A stretch of 33,065 nt of DNA from CALHVR01 sp963528625. Its GTDB lineage: Bacteria > Fusobacteriota > Fusobacteriia > Fusobacteriales > Leptotrichiaceae. The notes under the pieces are model-generated. The model was not told where the DNA came from, did no database searches, and saw only the letters and a program-made list of their open reading frames with translations. The DNA is taken from contig CAURVQ010000010.1 of NCBI GenBank assembly GCA_963528625.1, forward strand, positions 1-33,065, read 5' to 3'. Shown in pieces: positions 16,010 through 23,865 of this stretch; within the stretch, counting starts at the first letter, position 1, and the number at the start of each line of letters is the position of its first letter. The translations under genes and the position numbers were made by a program.

Positions 16010-16031
16010 TAAAAACCCTCCTTCCAACAAA

Positions 16032-16250
16032 TTATTTTTTTCTATATACAATTCTTCCTCTTGATAAATCATATGGAGAAACTTCCACAGTTACTTTATC
16101 TCCTGGTAAGATTTTGATATAGTTCATTCTCATTTTACCTGAGATATGTCCTAACACTTCATGTCCATTTTCTAATCTTACTTGGAACATAGCGTTTGGT
16201 AAGGCTTCTAAAATTTCACCTTCCAATTCTAGAACATCTTGTTTTGCCAT
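16032..16250 (-). CDS. infA: Translation initiation factor IF-1
   Basis: Single S1-like OB-fold protein that binds the ribosomal A site during initiation. The 72-residue sequence MAKQDVLELEGEILEALPNA is followed by FQVRLENGHEVLGHISGKMR and ends SPYDLSRGRIVYRKK, all typical. The frame is open to a GTG at 16257-16259, but that GTG is part of the GAGGTGA ribosome site; the ATG at 16248-16250 is correctly spaced. It starts the infA-rplQ transcription unit with a strong promoter of its own and is separated from map. Confidence 0.97.
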   Translation of the reverse strand: MAKQDVLELEGEILEALPNAMFQVRLENGHEVLGHISGKMRMNYIKILPGDKVTVEVSPYDLSRGRIVYRKK

Positions 16251-16273
16251 AAAAATCACCTCGGATCCTTTCC

Positions 16274-16302
16274 ATTATAACAAATTTCTAAAAAAATGTC
16301 CA
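16274..16302 (-). promoter_or_regulatory. Promoter of infA-rpmJ-alpha operon
   Basis: TGGACA (16297-16302) and TATAAT (16274-16279) lie 17 bases apart on the minus strand, matching the consensus in 11 of 12 positions. Transcription would start near 16267, only about 17 bases before infA. Confidence 0.85.
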
Positions 16303-16333
16303 GTTATTTTACTTTTTTTCTCTTTATTTTTTA

Positions 16334-16399
16334 TAATTTTAATTCATATTTTAAATGATTATTTTTGTATACATAAAATTTATATATGAATTAAAATTA
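16334..16399. repeat. Perfect 16-base inverted repeat of unknown role
   Basis: Arms 16334-16349 and 16384-16399 are exact reverse complements (core AATTTTAATTCATAT), with a 34-base AT-rich loop. There is no T run after either arm, so it is not a standard terminator. It lies between the infA promoter and the map terminator in a spacer (16303-16510) that otherwise holds nothing I recognise. Confidence 0.7.
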
Positions 16400-16411
16400 A
16401 ATTTCTTATTC

Positions 16412-16443
16412 ATAAAATAAAATACCAATATCACTACTGGTAC
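16412..16443 (-). terminator. Probable terminator of adk-map
   Basis: On the minus strand TACCA (16438-16442) pairs with TGGTA (16423-16427), extended by G-T pairs at both ends to 7 bp, followed by the T-rich TTTATTTTAT. It lies about 70 bases after the map stop and separates adk-map from infA. Confidence 0.6.
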
Positions 16444-16510
16444 TCTTACTGGATTAACTTGTATATTATAATTTATTTTTTTATTTTTTTCAAGTTTTAT
16501 TTTCCCTCTT

Positions 16511-17284
16511 TTAATCTTTTTCGCTTAAAATAACTGTTTGATTATTCCAAATTGCTAAACTATGCTCATACTGTGCTGAACGAGAACCATCTTTAGTAAC
16601 AGCCGTCCACATATCAGGCATTATTTTTACTTGATATTTCCCAGCATTTACCATCGGTTCAACCGTTATAACCATTCCATTTTCAATTTTTGCTCCAGTT
16701 CCTGCTCTTCCAACATTTGGCACCATTGGATCTTCGTGCATTTCATGTCCTACACCATGTCCTGCAAAATCTCTTACAAGCGAAAATCCTTGCCCTTCAA
16801 CATATTCTTGAATGGCAGCTCCAATATCCCCAATTCTATTTCCAACTTTTGCAACACTAATTCCTATTTCTCTAGCTTTTTTAGTTACTTCCATTAATTT
16901 TTTAGAAGTTTCATCTATTTGTCCAACAGCATAAGTTGTTGCAGCATCTCCAAAAAAACCATCTAAAACAGTTACAGTATCAACTGTCAAAATATCCCCC
17001 TCTTGCAATATTTTATCTTTTTTTGGAATACCATGAACAACTTCCTCATTTACAGAAATACAAGTTGCTGCTGGATATGGTGGATACGGTTTTCCTATGT
17101 CATACCCTTTTGTTCCGGGAATTGCACCTTGAGATCTTATATAATCTTCTGCAATTTGGTCAATTTCCCATGTACTTACTCCAGCTTTTACATATTTTGG
17201 CAATACATCTTCCAACAATCTTGCTATTATTTGATTTGCTTTTTTAATTTTTCTTATTTCATCTAATGTTTTATATATTATCAT
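16511..17284 (-). CDS. map: Methionine aminopeptidase, type I
   Basis: Removes the initiator methionine from new proteins. All five metal ligands of the pita-bread fold are visible: Asp102, Asp113, His176, Glu209 and Glu240. His84 (VVHGIP) matches the conserved substrate-binding histidine. The 257-residue length is that of the short bacterial form without an extra zinc-finger or SH3-like N-terminus. It follows adk with a 69-base gap, and both share the minus strand, as in the classical secY-adk-map-infA order. Here a terminator and a fresh promoter cut it off from infA. Confidence 0.96.
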   Translation of the reverse strand: MIIYKTLDEIRKIKKANQIIARLLEDVLPKYVKAGVSTWEIDQIAEDYIRSQGAIPGTKGYDIGKPYPPYPAATCISVNEEVVHGIPKKDKILQEGDILTVDTVTVLDGFFGDAATTYAVGQIDETSKKLMEVTKKAREIGISVAKVGNRIGDIGAAIQEYVEGQGFSLVRDFAGHGVGHEMHEDPMVPNVGRAGTGAKIENGMVITVEPMVNAGKYQVKIMPDMWTAVTKDGSRSAQYEHSLAIWNNQTVILSEKD

Positions 17285-17353
17285 TATCTTTTCCTTCTAT
17301 GAAAATCACTTTTTTCAATTTTTATTAAATATACTATAAAAACATAGTATTTC

Positions 17354-17983
17354 TTATTTTTCTAAAATATTTATAATATCTTCTGTTATTTTTTCTAATT
17401 TTTGTGCTCCATCAATTTCAAATACTTTTCCTTGTTTTTTATAATAATCTAAAACTGGTGCTGTTTGTTCGTTGTAAACTGCTAATCTTTTTTTCACAGT
17501 TTCTTCATTGTCATCAGCTCTTTGCTCTAAATCTTCTTCTTTTTCATCTACCGGTGGATTATATTTAATATGATAAATTTTACCTGTCACTTTTGACACT
17601 CTTCTTCCAGTAATTCTTTCTATAATTTCTTCATCCGAAACATCTAAAGCTATAACTTTTTCAATATTTTTCCCAATATTTTCCATAATTTTATCTAAAC
17701 TTTCAGCTTGAACTACTGTTCTTGGAAATCCATCTAAAATAAATCCTTTTTCACAATCAGCTTCTTGCAATCTAGCTTCAACTAATCCATTCACAATTTC
17801 ATCTGACACTAATTGCCCTTGATCCATTAATTTTTTAGCTTCTAATCCTAAAGGAGTTTTAGCTGCAATCGCTCCTCTTAAAATATCCCCTGTTGAAATT
17901 TGAGGAATATTGTATTTTGCTATTAATTCTTTCGCTTGAGTTCCTTTCCCTGCTCCCGGTGCTCCAAATAATATTATATTCAT
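17354..17983 (-). CDS. adk: Adenylate kinase
   Basis: Interconverts ATP + AMP and 2 ADP. The P-loop GAPGAGKGT is at residues 7-15, ISTGDILRGAI forms the AMP site, and GFPRTVVQAE and ITGRRVSK follow. The LID domain (GKIYHIKYNPPVDEKEED) has no cysteines, so it is the long non-zinc form. Full length at 209 residues. The ATG at 17981-17983 has only a weak purine stretch next to it; AAAGGAGAG lies across a hairpin (see the next feature). secY, its usual upstream neighbour, is absent and is replaced by a DnaA-box spacer and smpB. Confidence 0.97.
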   Translation of the reverse strand: MNIILFGAPGAGKGTQAKELIAKYNIPQISTGDILRGAIAAKTPLGLEAKKLMDQGQLVSDEIVNGLVEARLQEADCEKGFILDGFPRTVVQAESLDKIMENIGKNIEKVIALDVSDEEIIERITGRRVSKVTGKIYHIKYNPPVDEKEEDLEQRADDNEETVKKRLAVYNEQTAPVLDYYKKQGKVFEIDGAQKLEKITEDIINILEK

Positions 17984-17992
17984 ATCTTTTCA

Positions 17993-18032
17993 ACTATTTT
18001 TCTTAAAATATAAGAAAATAGTCTCTCCTTTC
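17993..18032 (-). promoter_or_regulatory. adk leader: Shine-Dalgarno, hairpin, then ATG
   Basis: On the minus strand GAAAGGAGAG (18023-18032) is followed directly by a hairpin: 18011-18022 pairs with 17993-18005 as 12 base pairs with one bulged base and a 5-base loop. TGAAAAGAT then leads to the ATG. The linear distance from GGAG to ATG is about 41 bases; folding the hairpin cuts it to about 11. The layout repeats that of brnQ with an unrelated hairpin sequence. Confidence 0.55.
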
Positions 18033-18170
18033 TATTTTTATAATTTATTTTAACATATTTCTATTTATTTTAAAAATATTTTTTCATTTAACTTTTTTGT
18101 AAAAAATTTATTAATTTTATTGCACAATGTTATTTTTTTCTTTTATTTACTACTCAAAAATTGTATATTA

Positions 18171-18240
18171 TGTGCATACTTTTACACTTATCCACATACT
18201 TTTCCACAGTTTTCCACAAAAATTAAAAAAGTTTTCTACA
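18171..18240. other. DnaA-box cluster, candidate replication origin or DnaA-controlled site
   Basis: Three sites match TTWTNCACA fully and in the same direction: TTATCCACA (18188-18196), TTTTCCACA (18200-18208) and TTTTCCACA (18210-18218). Three more miss one base: TTTTACACT (18180-18188), TTTTCTACA (18232-18240) and, reversed, TGTGCATAC (18171-18179). Very AT-rich DNA flanks both sides. The spacer (17984-18255) is bordered by adk and by smpB-mnmG; mnmG (gidA) is an origin neighbour in several bacteria. No other gene or RNA was seen in the spacer. Confidence 0.55.
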
Positions 18241-18255
18241 TAAAATTTTATAATT

Positions 18256-18708
18256 TTAATATCTTGAAATATCTTTTTGAATTTTTCTAATCTCTCTATC
18301 TTGATCTCTTCGTTTTAAATCTTCTCTTTTATCATAAAGTTTTTTCCCTTTAGCTAGAGCAATTTCCATCTTTACCAATCTCTGTTTTGTATAAATTGAT
18401 AACGGCATTATTGTATAACCCTGCTCTTTTATTTTTTGAGCTATTTTTTCAATTTCTTTTTGCTTTAATAATAATTTTCTAACTCTCGTTTCAGATTCGT
18501 TATTTATATTCCCAAATTCATATGGAGTTACATGCATATTCATTACAAAGACTTCGTTTTTTATAATTCTAACAAAACTTTCTTTTATACTCACTTTCCC
18601 CGCTTTAATCGATTTTACCTCAGTTCCAATAAGCTCTATTCCAACTTCATACTTTTCCTCAATAAAATAATCGTGAAAAGCCTTTTTATTCCTAGCTAAT
18701 ACTGCCAT
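18256..18708 (-). CDS. smpB: SsrA-binding protein SmpB
   Basis: Binds tmRNA and brings it to stalled ribosomes for trans-translation. The 150-residue protein has the family features: NKKAFHDYFIEEKYEVGIEL near the N-terminus, GTEVKSIKAGKVSIKESF, then HVTPYEFGNI and a basic C-terminal tail (YDKREDLKRRDQDREIRKI), which folds in the decoding channel. GGGGAG precedes the ATG. It begins 21 bases after mnmG and is probably co-transcribed with it. No tmRNA gene is in this window. Confidence 0.97.
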   Translation of the reverse strand: MAVLARNKKAFHDYFIEEKYEVGIELIGTEVKSIKAGKVSIKESFVRIIKNEVFVMNMHVTPYEFGNINNESETRVRKLLLKQKEIEKIAQKIKEQGYTIMPLSIYTKQRLVKMEIALAKGKKLYDKREDLKRRDQDREIRKIQKDISRY

Positions 18709-18729
18709 ATTATTCTCCCCTTTCTTTTT

Positions 18730-20619
18730 TTAATTACTCAAAACTCCTTCTAAATACATTAACAATACTGAAATATCTGCAGGTGTAACTCCTGCCACTC
18801 TTGATGCTTGACCTACATTATAAGGTTTTTTCTCTTTCAATCTTTGTTTTGCTTCTCTTGTAATTCCTTGCATTTTATCATAATCAAAATCTTTCGGTAT
18901 TTTCCTGTCATCAAGTTTTTTCTGTTTATTCATTATTTGCATCGCTTTTGCTATATATCCTTCATATTTCACTTGTACCTCTATTTGGTATTCTGTTTCA
19001 TCATCAAATGTGAAATTCGGTACATTTTCAATAATTTCTGCGATATATTTTATATCAGCATAAGTAATTTTTGGTCGTCTTAAAATTTCTTTTAATGTCG
19101 TTCCACTTTTTAACGATTCATCATATTTTTCTAAAACTTCCATAAGTCTTGTGTTACTACTTCCTAATTTTATATTTTCAAGATTTTTTATAGTTTCAAG
19201 AACATTTTTCTTCTTAGTCTCTATTTTATCATAATATTTTTTATCTAAAAGTCCAATTTTATACGCTTTTTCTGACAATCTTATATCTGCATTATCTTCT
19301 CTCAATATAAGTCTATACTCCGACCTTGCTGTAAACATTCTATACGGCTCAAATAATTCTTTATTTATCAAGTCATCAATCATTGTTCCAATATAAGAAG
19401 TTTCTCTTTCCAAAATAAACGGCTCTTCCCCTTTAATTTTTAACACTGCATTAATTCCAGCAACAATTCCTTGTGCTGCTGCTTCTTCATATCCACTTGT
19501 TCCATTTATTTGCCCAGCTAAATAAAGACCTTTCACTTTTTTTGTTTCCAAAGTATAATCAAGTTCACTCGGATCAACAATATCATACTCAACTGCGTAA
19601 CCATATCTCATAATGTGTGCATTTTCAAGCCCTTCTATTGTATTTACGATTTTTTGCTGATATTCAGCTGGATAACTTGTTGAAAGTCCACTTATATAAA
19701 CTTCGGATGTATCAAATCCTTCTGGCTCTAAGAATAAATGATGGCTATCTTTTTCCTCAAATTTTACTACTTTGTCTTCAATTGACGGACAATATCTAGG
19801 TCCTGTACTATGAATACTTCCATTATACATTGGTGCTTTATCTAAATTATCTAAAATAATTTTATGACTTTCTAAATTTGTTCTTGTTAAATAACATGAT
19901 AGCTGTAGTTTTGCAACAACTTCCTCATCTGGTGTTCTCATAGAAAATTTAAGAGGAACTCCTGTTTCTCCCGGTTGTTCTTCCAATTTTGCTAAATCAA
20001 GTGTTCTAATATCAATTCTTGGCGATGTCCCCGTTTTAAATCTATTCATTTTCAATCCTAAACTTCTCAACGACTCTGGTAATTCTTCGCTTGACAACTC
20101 TCCCATTCTTCCACCTTGAACTCTTTTTTCTCCAATATATAAAAGTCCACCCATAAATGTTCCTGTTGCGACAATTACAGCTTTTGCACTAAATTCCATT
20201 CCTGTTTTAGTTTTTATTCCTTTAATTTCTCCATTTTCAACAACTAACTCTGTCACAATGTCTTGAACTGTATCTAAATTTTTTTGATTTTCTATCGTTT
20301 TTTTCATCTCTCTTGCATAAATTTTTCTATCAGCCTGTGCTCTTAACGATCTTACTGCCGGACCTTTTTTTGTATTCAAAATTCTCATTTGTACAAAACT
20401 TTTATCCATATTTCTTCCCATCTCACCACCAAGAGCATCAACTTCTTTAGCTAAATGACTTTTTGCTGGTCCTCCAACAGATGGATTACAAGACATAACT
20501 CCTATATTATCTAAAGTTATTGTAAAAATCGCAGTGCTTAATCCTAATCTTGCTGACGCCAACGCTGCCTCAATTCCTGCATGCCCTGCACCAACTACAA
20601 TAACATCATAATTTCTCAT
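18730..20619 (-). CDS. mnmG: tRNA uridine 5-carboxymethylaminomethyl modification enzyme MnmG (GidA)
   Basis: With MnmE, adds the carboxymethylaminomethyl group to the wobble uridine of several tRNAs, using FAD, NADH and a folate. The N-terminus VIVVGAGHAGIEAALASARLG is the FAD site; CNPSVGGPAKSHLAKEVDALGG and AGQINGTSGYEEAAAQG are family signatures. The C-terminal helical domain ends VTPADISVLLMYLEG. The frame has three in-frame ATGs close together (20631, 20625, 20619); GAGG lies six bases before the third, so I start there (629 residues). It leads the mnmG-smpB unit. Confidence 0.96.
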   Translation of the reverse strand: MRNYDVIVVGAGHAGIEAALASARLGLSTAIFTITLDNIGVMSCNPSVGGPAKSHLAKEVDALGGEMGRNMDKSFVQMRILNTKKGPAVRSLRAQADRKIYAREMKKTIENQKNLDTVQDIVTELVVENGEIKGIKTKTGMEFSAKAVIVATGTFMGGLLYIGEKRVQGGRMGELSSEELPESLRSLGLKMNRFKTGTSPRIDIRTLDLAKLEEQPGETGVPLKFSMRTPDEEVVAKLQLSCYLTRTNLESHKIILDNLDKAPMYNGSIHSTGPRYCPSIEDKVVKFEEKDSHHLFLEPEGFDTSEVYISGLSTSYPAEYQQKIVNTIEGLENAHIMRYGYAVEYDIVDPSELDYTLETKKVKGLYLAGQINGTSGYEEAAAQGIVAGINAVLKIKGEEPFILERETSYIGTMIDDLINKELFEPYRMFTARSEYRLILREDNADIRLSEKAYKIGLLDKKYYDKIETKKKNVLETIKNLENIKLGSSNTRLMEVLEKYDESLKSGTTLKEILRRPKITYADIKYIAEIIENVPNFTFDDETEYQIEVQVKYEGYIAKAMQIMNKQKKLDDRKIPKDFDYDKMQGITREAKQRLKEKKPYNVGQASRVAGVTPADISVLLMYLEGVLSN

Positions 20620-20695
20620 TTTCATCCTCATTTCTATTTTTTAACAATTCATTATTTTTATATACAAATTTATTTTTTTTACTTTTTCAATCTAT

Positions 20696-20724
20696 ATTAT
20701 ATATTAAAGTCTAAATTTTTTCAA
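20696..20724 (-). promoter_or_regulatory. Promoter of mnmG-smpB
   Basis: TTGAAA (20719-20724) and TATAAT (20696-20701) are 17 bases apart on the minus strand, one mismatch from consensus. The start would be near 20689, about 70 bases before mnmG. Confidence 0.8.
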
Positions 20725-20749
20725 CATAATTACAATGTCTTTCTCAAAA

Positions 20750-20790
20750 TAAAAACAATCAAATAAAATATCTTTTAAATGATTGTTTCT
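20750..20790 (-). terminator. Terminator of the GH13 gene
   Basis: TGATTGTTT (20780-20788) and AAACAATCA (20753-20761) are perfect 9-base arms; on the minus strand the second arm runs into TTTTTATTTT. It follows the GH13 stop by about ten bases and precedes the mnmG promoter. Confidence 0.85.
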
Positions 20791-20797
20791 ATTTCTA

Positions 20798-23700
20798 TTA
20801 TTTATTCCATTTTTTTAAAATCATACCTTTTTTTGCTTCAAGACTTACTACAACTCTTCCATTTGTAGCCGTTTTTATCATATTTCCAGAAATTAAATCC
20901 AAATATTTTTCATCTCTATAATTTGTCTGAAACTCAATATTTTCTACATCATCAAACGAATTATTCAATACAACAATTATAGAATCATCTTCACTTATTC
21001 TCTCATAAGCAATTACATTTTTTTCGTTATCTGCCAATAATTCATTAAATCTTCCATATATTAAAACTCTATTTTCTTTTCTTATTTTAATAAGTTTTTT
21101 ATACCATTGGAATAATTCATTATCAACTTCTTGTGAGTATACTTCACCTTCATTAACAATTGACGGATTTTTTTCATCGTCATATAAAAATTCATCCCAC
21201 AACATCGGCTTTCTACAATAAGGATCTGTCGCTCCCCACATTCCGACTTCATCTCCTTGAAATAACATCGGTGCTCCAATGTATGTCATTTGAAAAATTG
21301 AAATTAATTTTAATATATCTTTAGGTTTAATTTGACTCCTTTTCCAATCAATTGAAGTATTTGGATGATAGTTTGATGCTAAATCAGGTCGTATACTATT
21401 ATATCCTTTTTCTAACTGTTTTCCCTCTTCCAAATTTCTTCCAATTCCATCATTTACAATTCTTGAATAAAGTCTATCCGTATCGTGAGAACCATTTAAA
21501 TTTTGAGAAGTTTGTAACGCTTGATAAGGATACCAACTTCGTTTTTCTCTCAATTCATTAAAGAAATCTTGTGATGATAATTTATATCTTTCCCCACCTT
21601 CATGACTTTGATTTACAAAAAAGCCAATAACCGTTTTTAACCATTCATAATTCATAACTGTATCAAATTTATTTCCATCATTTATATCTGATGAAGCATT
21701 TCCCCAAAGTTCTGCTGTAATATACGCTTCTTTTTTCGCCGTTTTTACAACTTCTCTCCATTCAATCCAAAAATTTTGATTTTCAAGACAATTCGGCACA
21801 TCAAGTCGCCAACCGTCGATTCCATCATCTTCCATCCAATTTTCACTTTCTATACCATCAGGTCCATACATCCATTTTCTAGTAATATTAAAAATATACT
21901 CTTTATATTCTTGGTTAAATGTATTAAATTCTGGCAAAGTATTAAATCCTGCCCAAGCGTTATATTTTACTCTTTGTTTATTTTTTCTTAAAATATCATA
22001 AGCTTCTTCATCACTCATTTCATCCGTTATTGGCTCATGGTGTGTAAAATCTGTAAACTTGTACCATTCACAATATTTAGAATTTTCCCCTTCTGCTAAT
22101 ACAATATTAAAGCTCCAATGCCTATCGCTACTATGATTAAATACTCCATCAAAAATTACTCTTATTCCATTTTTGTGCAATTCTTTTATTAAATCAACCA
22201 TTATCAAATCAGATTCAGTCCAAACCCATGTACTTGGATCTTCAGTTTCTCCATATCCATTTTTATACTTGTTTTCTCCTTTAAGTTGTACTTCAAGTAA
22301 CTCCAATTCACTACTATGTTTAGCATTAACTCCTAGTACATCAATATAACTTTTATTTCCATACAAATTATCTTTATTAATTTCTACTCCGTGTTTACTC
22401 CCACTTGTCTTTATCGTTCCAAAGTCCGGAGATATATGCCTAAAATCATTTGCTCCATATTTATGATTTTGATATGAGAAAAATACTGGATTTAACCAAA
22501 CAGCATTTACACCCAAATCCTTTAAATAAGGAATTTTATCTTTTATTCCTTGTAAATCTCCACCATACATTCTCGCATATTTCAAACTATGATCAATCGT
22601 TTTTTCTCCAATTTTCTCCCAAGAAACTCTTTCACCATAATCTGCAGTCCATCTATTTCTTTTAAATTTACCTTTTGTATAATTATTTTTTGACCATTTA
22701 TACTTTTCAATAAATTTTTGTTCATCTTGTCTATTTATCTCAAAGTCCTCAGGCCCAAACTCATTAAATATAGGATCATTATAATGATTACCGTTATAAA
22801 ATCTATCTGGAAAAATATTATACCAAATTACTTCTTTTGACCAATCTGGAATGCTAAATACTTGAATATCTTCACTATTCGTATCAAGAAATATATTTTT
22901 TATTTCTTTAAAAGATAATGTTTCACCATCAAAATAAGCTTTTACCCCTCCATCTTGTAAGATAAAGTGATATAAAATTTGTTTAACTTCTTTCCCAAAA
23001 TCAATAATTCTCATAAAATAATCAAAACCATTAGTTTTATCTCTATGTCTTTCAAGCTCGTATACTTTTTCATATCCATTCTCTTTATCTAAAACAACAC
23101 TAATATAAGCTCTTTCAACATCATTCATTTGTGTTCTTATTTTAAATTCATATTCTCTTCCTGATATTTTATTAAAATATTTTAAATTTTTATTATTATG
23201 AACTATTGCTTTTAAATCTCTATTCTTATCAAGCCCCTCAAACACAAAATTCCCCGTTCCTAGTTTTCCTTCTGGAAACAACTGTCCATTTTCTCCAATA
23301 ATTAATCTTAAATTATCTTTTTCTGGATACCATTTTCCGTCAATTATATATTTATATTCATACACACCTTCAGGGATTGCCAATGTTATTTCATATATAT
23401 TATCTGATCTTTGTCTTATTGGCTCTTCATCTATTTTCCATCCGTTAAAACTTCCTGTTATTGCCAATTTTTCTGCTTTTTCCAATCCAAATTCACTTAA
23501 ATCTAGCTTCATTTTGAAAAATTTAGTTTTTTTCAATAAAAATTTTTGTTCGTTTTCTAAATAAGTTAAAATTATATCTATACCATTTTGAAATCCTGTT
23601 ATTGATTTTGGGGGTCTATCTTTTTCTACTACTGCTTCAAAATCTGTAGCAAAAGGAGCAGTATGTGTATAAGTTACTCCTCTCACTTCATCATTTTCAT

Positions 23701-23833
23701 CTTTTATTTCAAAAAAATAACTTCCAGATTCTACATTTGACCATTTATATATATAATTATTTTCCTCAAATTTTTTCAAAATTTTTTCAGCCAAAAATTT
23801 ATTATTTTTATATATTAATACTTTATACTTCAT
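20798..23833 (-). CDS. GH13 alpha-amylase-family glycosidase, cyclomaltodextrinase/neopullulanase-like
   Basis: Predicted cytoplasmic alpha-glucan hydrolase. The catalytic barrel begins near residue 330 and has the four GH13 regions: DGVFNH (562-567), DGWRLDVPN with nucleophile Asp678, ITAELWG with acid/base Glu708, and GSHDTDR with the third acid Asp784. It has no signal peptide. At 1011 residues it is well above the usual 580-620. The extra length lies mostly N-terminal: about 110 unrecognised residues, a CBM48-like glucan-binding domain (AITGSFNGWK and YEYKYIIDGKWYPE, about 120-175), and a CBM34-like beta domain (about 200-325). The barrel also carries a long insert between about 470 and 545. 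It starts 32 bases after the M18 peptidase gene. Exact substrate is not readable from sequence. Confidence 0.88.
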   Translation of the reverse strand: MKYKVLIYKNNKFLAEKILKKFEENNYIYKWSNVESGSYFFEIKDENDEVRGVTYTHTAPFATDFEAVVEKDRPPKSITGFQNGIDIILTYLENEQKFLLKKTKFFKMKLDLSEFGLEKAEKLAITGSFNGWKIDEEPIRQRSDNIYEITLAIPEGVYEYKYIIDGKWYPEKDNLRLIIGENGQLFPEGKLGTGNFVFEGLDKNRDLKAIVHNNKNLKYFNKISGREYEFKIRTQMNDVERAYISVVLDKENGYEKVYELERHRDKTNGFDYFMRIIDFGKEVKQILYHFILQDGGVKAYFDGETLSFKEIKNIFLDTNSEDIQVFSIPDWSKEVIWYNIFPDRFYNGNHYNDPIFNEFGPEDFEINRQDEQKFIEKYKWSKNNYTKGKFKRNRWTADYGERVSWEKIGEKTIDHSLKYARMYGGDLQGIKDKIPYLKDLGVNAVWLNPVFFSYQNHKYGANDFRHISPDFGTIKTSGSKHGVEINKDNLYGNKSYIDVLGVNAKHSSELELLEVQLKGENKYKNGYGETEDPSTWVWTESDLIMVDLIKELHKNGIRVIFDGVFNHSSDRHWSFNIVLAEGENSKYCEWYKFTDFTHHEPITDEMSDEEAYDILRKNKQRVKYNAWAGFNTLPEFNTFNQEYKEYIFNITRKWMYGPDGIESENWMEDDGIDGWRLDVPNCLENQNFWIEWREVVKTAKKEAYITAELWGNASSDINDGNKFDTVMNYEWLKTVIGFFVNQSHEGGERYKLSSQDFFNELREKRSWYPYQALQTSQNLNGSHDTDRLYSRIVNDGIGRNLEEGKQLEKGYNSIRPDLASNYHPNTSIDWKRSQIKPKDILKLISIFQMTYIGAPMLFQGDEVGMWGATDPYCRKPMLWDEFLYDDEKNPSIVNEGEVYSQEVDNELFQWYKKLIKIRKENRVLIYGRFNELLADNEKNVIAYERISEDDSIIVVLNNSFDDVENIEFQTNYRDEKYLDLISGNMIKTATNGRVVVSLEAKKGMILKKWNK

Positions 23834-23865
23834 TTTTTGCTCCGTAAACTTTAATCTTTATTTAA

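Noticed and set aside
16334..16399. The 16-base inverted repeat as a Rho-independent terminator
   Set aside because: Neither side has a T run, and the stem is almost entirely A-T with a 34-base loop.
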